Source: Qipengyuania vulgaris
GTDB taxonomy: Bacteria > Pseudomonadota > Alphaproteobacteria > Sphingomonadales > Sphingomonadaceae
DNA: 64,000 bases
Assembly: GCF_009827325.1 (NCBI RefSeq)
Contig: NZ_WTYC01000002.1
Span: 186,001 to 250,000, forward strand
Direction: 5' to 3'
Part shown: positions 7,938 through 18,054 of the stretch, piece by piece
Layout: each line of letters starts with the position of its first letter
Position numbering within the stretch: the first letter of the stretch is position 1
The notes under the pieces: generated by a model
The model's database searches: none
What the model saw: only the letters and a program-made list of their open reading frames with translations
Told to the model about the DNA's origin: nothing
Program-made: the position numbers and the translations under genes

Positions 7938-9335
7938 ATGACGCCGACATCGATCGCATTGAACCGTTTCGGCCTCGGCTATCGCCGGGACGCCCCGCTG
8001 CCGAGCGATGCCAGCGGCTGGTTGAAGCGGCAGATCGCGGCTTTCGATCCCGCCCCGCCTGCCCTGGGAGACAGGGCCATCGGTAGCGCCGAGTTTCGCA
8101 GGGTCGTCGAGGACAGCTTTGCCTACCGCGACGAGCGCAACGAAGCGCGCAAGATGGCCGGTAATGTCGAAGAACGCCGGAAGATGGCGCAGTCGCGGAA
8201 GCAGCAGGTGCGCAATCGCCTCGTCGGTGACATCGCGCTGCGCGCACGCATCGCCCTCGAAAGCGAAACGCCATTCATGGAGCGCATGGTCCATTTCTGG
8301 TCGAACCATTTCGCCGTCTCGGCCGACAAGCCGCATGTCCCGCTGCTTGTCGGGCCTTATGAATTCGGCGCGATCAGGCCGCATATCGGCGGATATTTCA
8401 AGGACATGCTCAAGGCCGCTTCACTCCATCCGGCGATGCTCGCCTATCTCGACCAGTTCCGTTCGCAAGGTCCCGCCAGTCAGGCGGCAAAGGCGCGCGA
8501 GAAGCGCGGAGCATTGGAGCGAGGCCTCAACGAAAACCTCGGTCGTGAGATTCTCGAGTTGCACACACTGGGCGTAGGCGGCGGTTATACGCAGGAAGAC
8601 GTGAAGGAGCTGGCCAAGGCGCTGACCGGCTGGACCCTGCAAGGCATTCCTTACGCGAAGCGCGCTCGCCCGCAGGAAAATGGTGCGGCCTTTTTCGGCT
8701 GGATCCACGAACCCGGCAGCCGAACGGTACTGGGACGTACCTATGCGGAGGGGCAAGCAGGACAAGCGTTCGCCATTCTCGACGACCTTGCTGAACATCC
8801 ATCGACTGCGCGGTTCATCGCCACCAAGCTGGCACGGCATTTCGCTGGTGATGTGCCTCCCGAGCCGCTGGTAGACAGGCTTGCTCGTACTTTCACCGAA
8901 AGCGGCGGGCACCTGCCCACGGTTTACGAGGCGCTGATCGATGCGCCAGAGCCATGGGTGGAGCAGCCCGTCAAGTTCCGCCAGCCATGGGAATGGGCCG
9001 TCGGCATGCTCCGTGCCAGCGGCGACATCGCCCTGGCCGACCGGCAGTTCGTCCAGATGATGCGCGCTCTCGGCCAGGAAGTCTGGTTGCCCGGATCTCC
9101 GGCCGGTTGGGACGATCGCGAGGGCAGTTGGGCCGGCTCGAATGCGCTTCTGCGTAGGATCGAAGCTGCCGAGCGTTTTGCCGCCGAAACCCGGCTGGAC
9201 GATGCGCGGGAATTGGCTGAGGCAATGTTCCCTGGCTCCCTGTCCGAGACTACCGCGCAAACCATTCGCGGGGCCGAAAGCAACGAGATGGGCTTCGCGC
9301 TCTTGCTCGTCTCGCCCGAAATGATGAGGAGATGA
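7938..9335 (+). CDS. DUF1800 domain-containing protein
   Basis: A 465-residue protein matching the DUF1800 family: the N-terminal ALNRFGLGYR motif, the HFWSNHFAVS block near residue 115, LNENLGREILELHTLGV (about 195-212) and GWTLQGIPYA. These proteins are large and helical, of unknown biochemical role, and are almost always paired with a DUF1501 protein, as here, where the stop overlaps the next start by 4 bases (ATGA). No clear signal peptide is visible although the partner has one. The C-terminus carries the expected LLVSPEMMRR. Family assignment is firm; function is unknown. Confidence 0.9.
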   Translation: MTPTSIALNRFGLGYRRDAPLPSDASGWLKRQIAAFDPAPPALGDRAIGSAEFRRVVEDSFAYRDERNEARKMAGNVEERRKMAQSRKQQVRNRLVGDIALRARIALESETPFMERMVHFWSNHFAVSADKPHVPLLVGPYEFGAIRPHIGGYFKDMLKAASLHPAMLAYLDQFRSQGPASQAAKAREKRGALERGLNENLGREILELHTLGVGGGYTQEDVKELAKALTGWTLQGIPYAKRARPQENGAAFFGWIHEPGSRTVLGRTYAEGQAGQAFAILDDLAEHPSTARFIATKLARHFAGDVPPEPLVDRLARTFTESGGHLPTVYEALIDAPEPWVEQPVKFRQPWEWAVGMLRASGDIALADRQFVQMMRALGQEVWLPGSPAGWDDREGSWAGSNALLRRIEAAERFAAETRLDDARELAEAMFPGSLSETTAQTIRGAESNEMGFALLLVSPEMMRR

Positions 9336-10486
9336 GCATGCTGACACGCCGTTCCATGCTGGCTGCAGGCGCCACCGGCCTTGCAGTTGCTTCTCTCGGG
9401 CCGACGTTCGCCTTTGCCAAGACGCCGGGCCACAAGCGGCTGCTGGTGCTGGTCATGCGCGGAGCTGTCGATGGTCTGGCGCTGGCCGCGCCGCTGGGCG
9501 ATCCCGCCTTCCGCCAGCACCGTGCAAAATGGCTCGATACCTACGCCGACGCGTCAAAGCTGGACGGCATGTTCAGCCTTCACCCCCAGTTGGGCGAAAT
9601 TGGCAAGCTCTATACCCAGGGCGATGCCCTGATCGCGCATGCCGTGGCCACCGATTATCGTGACCGTTCGCATTTCGATGCGCAGAACATGCTGGAGACA
9701 GGCGGTACGCAGCCCTACGCAAGGCGCGACGGTTTCCTCAACCGCCTCGTCGGGATGATGGCTGGCGAAAAAATGTCCGCAGTAGCGCTCGCCTCGGCCC
9801 TGCCACTTGCCCTGCGCGGCAAGAACCCGGCCTCCACCTATGCGCCAAGCACGCTACCGCAGGCGAGCGAGGGACTGATTGACCGGCTGCCCGACCTTTA
9901 TGCCGGTGACGAGCAATTGGCCTCGCTGTTCCAGCAGGCCCAGGCGGCAGAGGACATCGCCGACGCTTCCGGCATGCGCAACATCAACCGCGCCAAGGAC
10001 GCAGGCACGCTGGCAGCGCGGATGCTGAGCGATCCCCAAGGTGCACGCATTGCCATGCTCGACCTGCCAGGGTGGGATAGCCATGCCGGGCAGCTGCGGA
10101 TGCTCGACAAGGGCTTCGGCCAGCTCGACATATTGATGTCCGCCTTCCGCGGCGGGATGGGCGAGGTCTGGAACGATACGCTGGTTCTCGCCGTGACGGA
10201 ATTCGGACGTACCGTCGCGATCAACGGCACCTTCGGCACCGATCACGGCACCGCCAGCGCAGCCCTGCTAATGGGCGGCGCGGTCCGCGGCGGCCGGGTG
10301 GTTTCGGACTGGCCGGGACTAGCCCAGGGTCAGCTCTACCAAGGGCGCGATCTCAGGCCGACAATGTCGCTCGAGGCGCTGATCGCGGGCGCGCTGGGCG
10401 AGCACTTCGCCCTCGATTCCGCGAAGGTCATGCGCGAGCTGTTCCCCGACCGCAACGAGCGTCCGGTCGAACAGCTGATCGCCTGA
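9332..10486 (+). CDS. DUF1501 domain-containing protein with Tat signal
   Basis: A 384-residue exported protein. It begins with a twin-arginine signal (LTRRSMLAAGATGLAV) ending near FAFAK, so it is probably exported folded to the periplasm. The mature part carries the sulfatase-like DUF1501 motifs RLLVLVMRGAVDGL, DYRDRSHFDAQN, LPGWDSHAGQ and VTEFGRTVAINGTFGTDHG, the last resembling metal ligands of the alkaline phosphatase superfamily. It overlaps the DUF1800 gene by 4 bases and ends 6 bases before the convergent M28 peptidase gene. Substrate is unknown. Confidence 0.9.
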   Translation: MSMLTRRSMLAAGATGLAVASLGPTFAFAKTPGHKRLLVLVMRGAVDGLALAAPLGDPAFRQHRAKWLDTYADASKLDGMFSLHPQLGEIGKLYTQGDALIAHAVATDYRDRSHFDAQNMLETGGTQPYARRDGFLNRLVGMMAGEKMSAVALASALPLALRGKNPASTYAPSTLPQASEGLIDRLPDLYAGDEQLASLFQQAQAAEDIADASGMRNINRAKDAGTLAARMLSDPQGARIAMLDLPGWDSHAGQLRMLDKGFGQLDILMSAFRGGMGEVWNDTLVLAVTEFGRTVAINGTFGTDHGTASAALLMGGAVRGGRVVSDWPGLAQGQLYQGRDLRPTMSLEALIAGALGEHFALDSAKVMRELFPDRNERPVEQLIA

Positions 10487-10491
10487 GGGCC

Positions 10492-11847
10492 CTATTCGGC
10501 GCCCGGCAAGACGATCTCTTCACCGTGATTGGCTAGCACCCCCACCGCTGCGGTCCACACTGCCACATTCTGGCGAAGCTCGGCCGGATCAACCTTGTCC
10601 AGCGTATCGTCCGCCGTGTGGTGCAGGTCGAAATAGCGCGTGCCGTCCTGCTGCAAGTCGATCAGCGCACCCTTCTGCTGGCGGACCAGATTGAGGTCGG
10701 CACCGCCGGTCGCCACGGTCCCGCTCGGCGCCACGCCGAAGCGCGCCACTGCTGCAGCGAGCTGGCGATAAAGGGCAGTATCGCTCGAGGTGAAATTGCT
10801 TTCCAGACGCCAGATACGCCCTGCCCCGAAATCGCTTTCAAGCCCCACGAACACCGGTTCATCGGCATGGGCAACGGCATAGGCTTCCGAGCCCCACAGG
10901 CCGGTTTCCTCCGCCCCTGCGAAAAGCACGCGGATCGTGCGCAGCGGCTGGCCCTGCGCCGCCACATGCTTTGCCGCCGCCGCGATGATGCCGCAGCCCG
11001 CCCCGTCGTCGATCGCGCCGGTGCCGATATCCCAGCTGTCGAGATGGCAGGCCAGCAGCACTGGCTGCAGCGAGGGGTCGCGGCCGACAATTTCGCCCAC
11101 CACGTTCCCGCTGCGCGTCGTGCCCAGATCGCGCGGGGTCATGACCAGCTTCATGCGGATCGGCTGGCCCTCAGCGCGGGCGAACATACGTTCGAGATTG
11201 TCGGCATCGGGATTTGACAGCGCACCTGCGGGCGTCGGCTCGACACCTTCGGCAAAAGTCGTGGTCCCGGTGTGGGGGACGCGGTGATTATCGGTGCCGA
11301 TAGAGCGGATCACGGTTGCAATCGCGCCCTTGCTCGCGGCGAGCGAAGGAGCCGTCCAGCGCGCCGGACCGGCAAAGCCATAATGCGATCCGTCCTGCGA
11401 TGCGCGCATATCGTGGCTGACGAAGGCGATCTTGCCTGCAAGGCTTCCGGGGGCGGCAGCCTCGAGATCGGAATAGTGCGGGAAATAGACCACTTCCGCC
11501 TCGATCCCCTCGGCCCCGGTCGAACTCGATGTCGAGAGTGCGGTGATCGCCATCGGCTGGGCGAATGGCGCAGTCACCTCGGCCATCTCCTCGCCGCGGA
11601 CCCATGTTTCCATGTCGAAGGGTTCGTCGGCGATATTGGCGAAGCCATTGGCGCGCAGCCAGTCCATCGCCCAGACACGCCCCCTCGCCTCCTGCTCGGT
11701 GCCCGGCATGCGTGGGCCCACTTCGGTGGTGATCCCTTCCACGAAATCCCACGCGTTCGTATCGCTTTCCAGCGCCTCGTCGGCGCGGTCGGCGGTGGCG
11801 GGAACGGAGAGCGAGAGCGCGGCAAGCGCGATGAGCGACCTTTTCAT
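10492..11847 (-). CDS. M28 family zinc metallopeptidase, exported
   Basis: A 451-residue protein with signal peptide MKRSLIALAALSLSVPATA. The C-terminal half is an M28 aminopeptidase/carboxypeptidase domain: LLACHLDSWDIGTGAIDDGAGCG supplies His and the bridging Asp, AGAEETGLWGS the catalytic and ligand Glu pair, VGLESDFGAG the next Asp and LHHTADDTLDKVD the last His. A PA-like insert occupies about residues 110-240. The family cleaves N-terminal residues or dipeptides in the periplasm. ATG at 11847 is chosen because it begins the signal peptide; the frame stays open further upstream without a start of this quality. It is divergent from ettA. Confidence 0.93.
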   Translation of the reverse strand: MKRSLIALAALSLSVPATADRADEALESDTNAWDFVEGITTEVGPRMPGTEQEARGRVWAMDWLRANGFANIADEPFDMETWVRGEEMAEVTAPFAQPMAITALSTSSSTGAEGIEAEVVYFPHYSDLEAAAPGSLAGKIAFVSHDMRASQDGSHYGFAGPARWTAPSLAASKGAIATVIRSIGTDNHRVPHTGTTTFAEGVEPTPAGALSNPDADNLERMFARAEGQPIRMKLVMTPRDLGTTRSGNVVGEIVGRDPSLQPVLLACHLDSWDIGTGAIDDGAGCGIIAAAAKHVAAQGQPLRTIRVLFAGAEETGLWGSEAYAVAHADEPVFVGLESDFGAGRIWRLESNFTSSDTALYRQLAAAVARFGVAPSGTVATGGADLNLVRQQKGALIDLQQDGTRYFDLHHTADDTLDKVDPAELRQNVAVWTAAVGVLANHGEEIVLPGAE

Positions 11848-11983
11848 GGGGCCGCTTGCTAACAGCCCCAGCGCGTTTGCCAAGCCCCGACCATTTGCTC
11901 TCCCGCCTTGCCCATCGCCCCTCGCGCGACTATCTGGCGCACCAACTCTCCCATTCTCGCAGATACATCCAAGGATTCGCCCG

Positions 11984-13657
<1,674 letters not shown>

Positions 13658-13667
13658 GCTCCCGCAA

Positions 13668-13700
13668 CGGGTCGTAGGCTGCTGGTCGGCTTACGACCCG
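13668..13700 (+). terminator. Hairpin after ettA
   Basis: CGGGTCGTA (13668-13676) and TACGACCCG (13692-13700) form a 9-bp stem with a 15-base loop that can pair further (GGC/GCT). It lies 10 bases after the ettA stop. There is no T run behind it, so it may be an mRNA 3'-end stabiliser instead of an intrinsic terminator. Confidence 0.45.
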
Positions 13701-13752
13701 ATCACCGACACTGGATGGCTTCTGGCTGTGACGCAAAAGCAGCCATACAGGC

Positions 13753-13795
13753 TTGACCCGACCCTCTTAATTCCATATTTCGAGATTTATCGAAT
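13753..13795 (+). promoter_or_regulatory. Promoter and probable ArsR operator of the ars operon
   Basis: TTGACC at 13753-13758 and TATTTC at 13776-13781 (17-base spacing) fit a promoter. Overlapping the -10 is an A/T-rich element with related ATTTCGA and ATTTATCGA units ending near 13795, a plausible ArsR-type operator placed for repression. GGAG follows at 13800-13803 before the arsR ATG. Confidence 0.45.
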
Positions 13796-13809
13796 CGTTG
13801 GAGTAAGAG

Positions 13810-14148
13810 ATGCAGCCCGACCGCGTCATCCGCGCCTTGTCAGCGCTCGCGCAGGAACACCGCCTCGCCGCGTTCCGCCTGCTGGTACAGGCAGGTGAGC
13901 AAGGCGTTGCCGCTGGATTGCTTGCCGAGAAGCTCGAGGTCCCGCCCTCTTCCATGAGCTTCCATCTTGCCCAGCTTGCCAATGCAGGGCTCGTCACGCA
14001 GCGCCGCGAAAGCCGGTCCATCATCTATTCGGCCGACTATGCCGCGATGAACGGCCTGATGGGCTACCTCACCGAAAACTGCTGCGGCGGCATGTCCTGT
14101 TCCGAAGATGCCGCCTGTCTTCCTACCGAGCAACGAAAGAGCGCCTGA
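13810..14148 (+). CDS. arsR: ArsR-family arsenic-responsive repressor
   Basis: A 112-residue winged-helix repressor with recognition helix around residues 44-60 (VPPSSMSFHLAQLANAGLV). The classic ELCVCDL arsenite site of the E. coli type is absent. Instead cysteines cluster at the C-terminus: Cys91, Cys92, Cys97 and Cys103 (ENCCGGMSCSEDAAC), similar in placement to the Cys95/96/102 site described for Acidithiobacillus ArsR. It should repress the operon until As(III) binds. Its stop overlaps the next ATG (TGATG), so the operon is translationally coupled from the first gene. Confidence 0.93.
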   Translation: MQPDRVIRALSALAQEHRLAAFRLLVQAGEQGVAAGLLAEKLEVPPSSMSFHLAQLANAGLVTQRRESRSIIYSADYAAMNGLMGYLTENCCGGMSCSEDAACLPTEQRKSA

Positions 14149-14618
14149 TGAAACGCTTCCATGTGCATGTCGGCGTGACCGACGTCGACAAATCCATCGC
14201 CTTCTATTCGGGCCTGTTCGGCAGCGAACCGAGCGTCGTGAAGACCGATTATGCCAAGTGGATGCTGGACGATCCGCGGATCAACTTCGCCATATCCGCG
14301 CGCGAGGATGCGGTTAAGGGCATCGAACACGTCGGGCTGCAGGTAGAAGACAGGCAGGAGCTGGAAGAAGTCTATGGCCGCCTGCGGGCCGCCGACCGCC
14401 CGGTGCTGGAAGAAGGCGCGACGACCTGCTGCTATGCGCAGTCGGAAAAGAGCTGGATCGCCGACCCCGATGGCGTGGTATGGGAAGCCTTCCTGACCGA
14501 CGGCGATAGCACAGTCTATGGCGGCAATCCCGACCTCGACCGGCTGGCTTCGGCCAATGCCGCGACCAGCGCCTGCTGCGTACCGCAAATGGCTCCGGCC
14601 AAACCCGCCTGCTGCTGA
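14148..14618 (+). CDS. arsI: ArsI/CadI family metalloenzyme (C-As lyase-like dioxygenase)
   Basis: A 156-residue vicinal-oxygen-chelate protein. Expected ligands align with known ArsI: His5, His61 and Glu113 for Fe(II), and the vicinal cysteines Cys94-Cys95 (TTCCYA) that bind trivalent organoarsenicals. ArsI breaks the C-As bond of methylarsenite with oxygen, giving As(III), which the downstream pump removes. The C-terminal tail (about 137-156) adds a second and third Cys pair (SACC, PACC) that may hold metal. The name CadI is used for close relatives linked to cadmium; context with arsR, arsC and acr3 favours the arsenic role. Confidence 0.88.
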   Translation: MKRFHVHVGVTDVDKSIAFYSGLFGSEPSVVKTDYAKWMLDDPRINFAISAREDAVKGIEHVGLQVEDRQELEEVYGRLRAADRPVLEEGATTCCYAQSEKSWIADPDGVVWEAFLTDGDSTVYGGNPDLDRLASANAATSACCVPQMAPAKPACC

Positions 14619-14626
14619 GGCGAACC

Positions 14627-15127
14627 ATGTCCGACCGACAGCTGAACGCGCTGTTCCTGTGCACGGGCAATTCCGCTCGCTCCATCCTCGGCGAGGCAAT
14701 CCTCAATCACAATGGCGCGGGTCGCTTCAAGGCCTATAGTGCCGGAAGCAATCCCACCGGCACGGTCAACCCATTAGCGATCCATACGCTCAAGACCCTG
14801 GGGTATCCGGCAGAGGGCTATTCCTCCAAGAGCTGGAGCCAGTTTGCCGATGGTCCGGAATTCGACCTCATTTTCACCGTGTGCGACAGCGCGGCGGCGG
14901 AAACCTGCCCGGTCTGGCCTGGCCGCCCGACCAGCGCGCACTGGGGCATCCCCGACCCCGCCGCCGTCGAGGGAAGCGATGCCGAAAAGGCAGCAGCCTT
15001 CCTCGAAGCCTTCCGCATGCTCAAGCGGCGCATCGACCTGATGCTGGCATTGCCGGTCGCCAGCCTCGAAAGGGTCGCCTTGCGCGACGAATTGCATGCC
15101 ATCGGGCGGGAGGCGGAGGGGCAATGA
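14627..15127 (+). CDS. arsC: Arsenate reductase, low-molecular-weight phosphatase type
   Basis: A 166-residue cytoplasmic enzyme reducing As(V) to As(III). The phosphatase loop LCTGNSARS puts the nucleophile at Cys12; Cys86 (FTVCDSA) and Cys94 (AETCPVW) supply the disulfide relay seen in thioredoxin-coupled ArsC. The segment [14 protein letters not shown] carries the general-acid Asp region. The reading frame is 8 bases behind arsI and overlaps acr3 by 4 bases, so the product As(III) is made beside its exporter. Confidence 0.95.
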   Translation: MSDRQLNALFLCTGNSARSILGEAILNHNGAGRFKAYSAGSNPTGTVNPLAIHTLKTLGYPAEGYSSKSWSQFADGPEFDLIFTVCDSAAAETCPVWPGRPTSAHWGIPDPAAVEGSDAEKAAAFLEAFRMLKRRIDLMLALPVASLERVALRDELHAIGREAEGQ

Positions 15128-16194
15128 CCGCGACAACTGCGGAAATCGACGCCCGCGCTGCAGGCCTGGGCCTGTTCGAGAAATGGCTCTCCGTCTGGGT
15201 GGGCGGGGCGATCCTTGCGGGGATTATCCTGGGCAATCTGACGCCGGGAGCCTTCGCCCTGCTCGCGTCCATCGAATACGCTTCGGTGAATCTGGCAGTC
15301 GCCTTGCTGATCTGGGCGATGATCTTTCCCATGATGGTCGCGGTGGATTTCGGGGCGGTGCGCCGCGTGGGAGACAAGCCGAAGGGCCTGATCATCACGC
15401 TGGCGGTCAACTGGCTGATCAAGCCGTTTACGATGGCTGCATTGGGCGTGTTGTTCTTCGAAGTGGTTTTCGCCGACCTGATCGACCCGGCCGACGCACA
15501 GCAATATATAGCCGGGCTGATCCTGCTTGGCGCGGCGCCTTGCACCGCCATGGTTTTCGTATGGTCGCAACTGACGAAGGGCGATCCCGCCTATACGCTG
15601 GTGCAGGTGGCGGCGAACGATCTCATCATGATCGTCGCCTTTGCGCCGCTTGTTGCGCTGTTGCTGGGCGTGACCGACATTTCCGTGCCGTGGGAGACGC
15701 TGCTCCTGTCGGTCGGACTATATGTCGTCGTGCCGCTGGCCGCCGGGGCCTACGTGCGTCACCGCTTGCTCGCCCGCCACGGGGGCGACGAAAGCGCAGT
15801 ATCGGGCTTCACCTCGCGCATGAAACCGCTGTCGATCATCGGCCTGCTGCTGACGGTGCTGCTGCTGTTCGGTTTCCAGGCCGAAACCATCGTTTCCCGC
15901 CCCTTGCTCATCGCCCTGATCGCCGTTCCGATCATCGTCCAGAGCTATGGCATTTTCTTTATCGCCTACGGGGCTGCCAAAGCATGGAAGGTGCCGCATG
16001 CGGTGGCCGCGCCATGCGCGCTGATTGGCACGTCCAATTTTTTCGAACTGGCCGTGGCAGTCGCGATTGGCCTATTCGGATTGGGCAGCGGCGCCGCCCT
16101 TGCGACGGTCGTCGGCGTTCTTGTCGAAGTGCCGGTCATGCTGTCGCTGGTAGCCATCGCCAACAGGACGCGGGGCGGCTTTCCTTCAGAGTGA
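15124..16194 (+). CDS. acr3: ACR3-family arsenite efflux permease
   Basis: A 356-residue membrane protein with about ten hydrophobic segments. The Acr3 signature [23 protein letters not shown] with the essential Cys in the fourth helix is present, as is [12 protein letters not shown] before it. Acr3 exports As(OH)3 in exchange for protons. Start ATG at 15124 overlaps the arsC stop (ATGA), so expression is coupled. It closes the arsR-arsI-arsC-acr3 operon; no arsA ATPase or arsH is present, hence resistance covers arsenate, arsenite and probably methylarsenite. Confidence 0.95.
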   Translation: MTATTAEIDARAAGLGLFEKWLSVWVGGAILAGIILGNLTPGAFALLASIEYASVNLAVALLIWAMIFPMMVAVDFGAVRRVGDKPKGLIITLAVNWLIKPFTMAALGVLFFEVVFADLIDPADAQQYIAGLILLGAAPCTAMVFVWSQLTKGDPAYTLVQVAANDLIMIVAFAPLVALLLGVTDISVPWETLLLSVGLYVVVPLAAGAYVRHRLLARHGGDESAVSGFTSRMKPLSIIGLLLTVLLLFGFQAETIVSRPLLIALIAVPIIVQSYGIFFIAYGAAKAWKVPHAVAAPCALIGTSNFFELAVAVAIGLFGLGSGAALATVVGVLVEVPVMLSLVAIANRTRGGFPSE

Positions 16195-16875
16195 TCCAAG
16201 GGTGGCGGCCTGCTTCACCGACATGGTGTACGGACAGTTTCCTACACGCGCCGCCTGTGCTCCACGCTTGGCAATGAACCGGACAAGCGACACGCTTTCT
16301 CGCGCGGGCCCTTCGCCGCATCCTTTCCTTTCACATCACCCCCGGCCACACGCGCAGCGAAGGCTCGACGCCCGTGAGCAGACCAAGTTCATCGGCGAGT
16401 TGGCGGAAAAGCGCTCTGTGACGGAGGTCGCGCGGCGGGTGGGTATAGCGCGGCTAGGGCCGATCTCTGCCGAGGACACAGCGCCCCTTTCAAAAGTCAC
16501 GAATGCCGAACTGGCATGGCGCTGCGAAACGGGGATATGGAGTGTTATCCTGGGCGCGGAAAATAGGTCGGGGTGCTTCAGAAAGCCGACGATTCCGCGC
16601 TTCTTGGGCTGGTCGCACGCACGGACCGCCTTGTACGCCGCTACGCTGCGGACGCGAGCGCAGGCGAAAGGTCACGGGTTTGAAAACGTGCGCGGGCGTA
16701 ACACTTTTGATCCGCGATCGACGATCCATGAAACGAACCGTCCTGCCGCACGCCTCGATGTGCCGCAGGCGATTTGAGATCAGCCTTGCGACCTGCTAAG
16801 CTGATGAATGCAAAACATATTTGTAACACCGCTCTGGATCCCGGATACGCTCCGGGACTTCCCGAAAGGCCGGAC
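16195..16875. other. 680-base stretch without a confident gene
   Basis: Open frames here (for example 16202-16777 forward, 16490-16729 reverse) have no recognisable protein, poor starts and composition unlike their neighbours. The only protein-like trace is the short helix-turn-helix-like segment listed separately. There is no clear hairpin array, tRNA or repeat. The stretch separates the ars operon from housekeeping genes and could be decayed coding DNA. Confidence 0.5.
16358..16447 (+). pseudogene. Possible remnant of a helix-turn-helix protein
   Basis: Translation of this short piece gives REQTKFIGELAEKRSVTEV then ARRVGI, resembling the FLE.LAETxNVxxAAR.aGvS helix-turn-helix start of small DNA-binding proteins common in sphingomonads. 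Downstream the similarity stops, so if real it is a truncated or frameshifted relic. The evidence is 30 residues of pattern only. Confidence 0.25.
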
Positions 16876-17094
16876 ATGCCGCTTTATTCGCTTCAATTCG
16901 AGGATGACGATCTCGGACAGCCCAAACGCATGGAATTCACTAGCGATAGCCCCGCCACCGCCCTCTCGCTCCTCCAGACCGAGGGTGTGCGCCGCAGTGT
17001 GAAGCTGTGGGAAGGCGACCGCCTGCTCGGCACGCTGATGCGGGACCGGAGGGGCGTGTGGCACCTGGGCAAGGAACCGCTGCACCTCTCCTGA
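16876..17094 (+). CDS. Conserved-type small protein of unknown function
   Basis: A 72-residue soluble protein with no signal or membrane segment. It opens MPLYSLQFEDDDLG and contains RRSVKLWEGDRLLGTLMRD and GVWHLG, giving an alternating polar/hydrophobic pattern that suggests a small beta-rich fold. ATG at 16876 follows GAAAGG (16864-16869) at a workable spacing; in-frame upstream sequence reads through non-coding-like DNA. I do not recognise a named family. It precedes the FKBP gene by 143 bases. Coding potential is supported by G/C bias at third positions. Confidence 0.55.
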   Translation: MPLYSLQFEDDDLGQPKRMEFTSDSPATALSLLQTEGVRRSVKLWEGDRLLGTLMRDRRGVWHLGKEPLHLS

Positions 17095-17237
17095 ATCCTT
17101 CGATCCATTCACCAGGTGCCGCTTCATTTGACTCACCCCCCCATGGTTTGACAGAATCGCGCGCGAGGCGCCCGGTACGCGGGCGCGTTTCCCATGCGGC
17201 CCATCTGCGCCGCGAACACGAAATTCGAAGGACTTCC

Positions 17238-17675
17238 ATGACAACTCCCAACAACGGTGACACCGTGACCATCGATTACGTCCTTAAGCGGGGCGACGGC
17301 GAAATCGTCGGCAATACCGAACAGGCAGGCCCGCAGGAAATCACCCTCGGCAGCGGCCAGATCTTCCCGCAGATCGAAGAAGTGCTGACCGGCATGGAAG
17401 TCGGCAGCGAAAAGTCGGTCGCGATTCCCGCTGACAAGGCCTTCGGCCCGCGCCGCGAGGAACTGGTGATCGATATTCCTCGCGAAAACCTGCCCGCAGA
17501 ACCGGCGCCGCAGCCGGGCATGGCGATGCAGGCGCAGGCGCAGGACGGTTCGCCGCTGACGCTCTACATCCTCGAAGTGGGCGAACAGGTGGTCAAGGCC
17601 GACGGCAACCACCCGCTGGCCGGCGAAGACGTGACCTTCGACCTTACCCTGCGCGATATCAAGCAGGCGGCCTGA
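17238..17675 (+). CDS. FKBP-type peptidyl-prolyl isomerase, SlyD-like
   Basis: A 145-residue cytoplasmic protein. The FKBP part is split around an insert-in-flap domain as in SlyD: GDTVTIDYVLKRGDGEIVGNT (residues 7-27), FPQIEEVLTGMEVGSEKSV, then the insert (about 62-125, with AFGPRREELVIDIPRENLP), and the return GNHPLAGEDVTFDLTLRDI. It would catalyse prolyl isomerisation and act as a chaperone. The His/Cys-rich nickel-binding tail of E. coli SlyD is missing, so a role in nickel delivery is unlikely. No signal peptide is present. Confidence 0.9.
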   Translation: MTTPNNGDTVTIDYVLKRGDGEIVGNTEQAGPQEITLGSGQIFPQIEEVLTGMEVGSEKSVAIPADKAFGPRREELVIDIPRENLPAEPAPQPGMAMQAQAQDGSPLTLYILEVGEQVVKADGNHPLAGEDVTFDLTLRDIKQAA

Positions 17676-17710
17676 CGCTATCCGGCGGGCGGCCAGCTGC
17701 GGAGACAGAC

Positions 17711-17983
17711 ATGTCCGACGAACAGCTGATCGCCCGCCACCTCATCGTCCAGGGCGTGTTCTATCGCGACTGGAAGGTGAAAACTGCTCGCGAATCGGGG
17801 CTGGTCGGCTGGGTCCGCAACCTCCCCGACGGGACGGTCGAGGCTCATATCGAGGGCACTCCCGGTTCCGTCGACTGCATGGTTTCCGCCATGCACCAAG
17901 GCCCACCCCGCGCCGATCCTACCCGTATCGAGCAGGCGGACGCGCCGATTTGTAAATTTCCGACATTCGACAGGCGCGCTTAG
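17711..17983 (+). CDS. acyP: Acylphosphatase
   Basis: A 90-residue enzyme hydrolysing acyl phosphates such as acetyl phosphate. The family signature is visible but altered: RHLIVQGVFYRDW replaces the usual (V/I)xGxVQGVxFR, keeping Gln-Gly-Val and the catalytic Arg of the phosphate loop (YR), and LVGWVRNLPDGTVEAHIEG holds the catalytic Asn. Length is standard. It follows the FKBP gene by 35 bases in the same direction. The product is cytoplasmic; its physiological substrate is uncertain, as for most members. Confidence 0.9.
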   Translation: MSDEQLIARHLIVQGVFYRDWKVKTARESGLVGWVRNLPDGTVEAHIEGTPGSVDCMVSAMHQGPPRADPTRIEQADAPICKFPTFDRRA

Positions 17984-18054
17984 CGGCTCGGCACTTAATT
18001 TGCTAAACCTACTGTAGGGACTTGTGGCATATGGTCCGCTGCAAGGGGGAATCA

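Noticed and set aside
16202-16777. 191-codon forward frame in the gene-poor stretch
   Set aside because: No domain beyond a short HTH-like piece, no ribosome site, mixed composition. Kept only as a possible relic.
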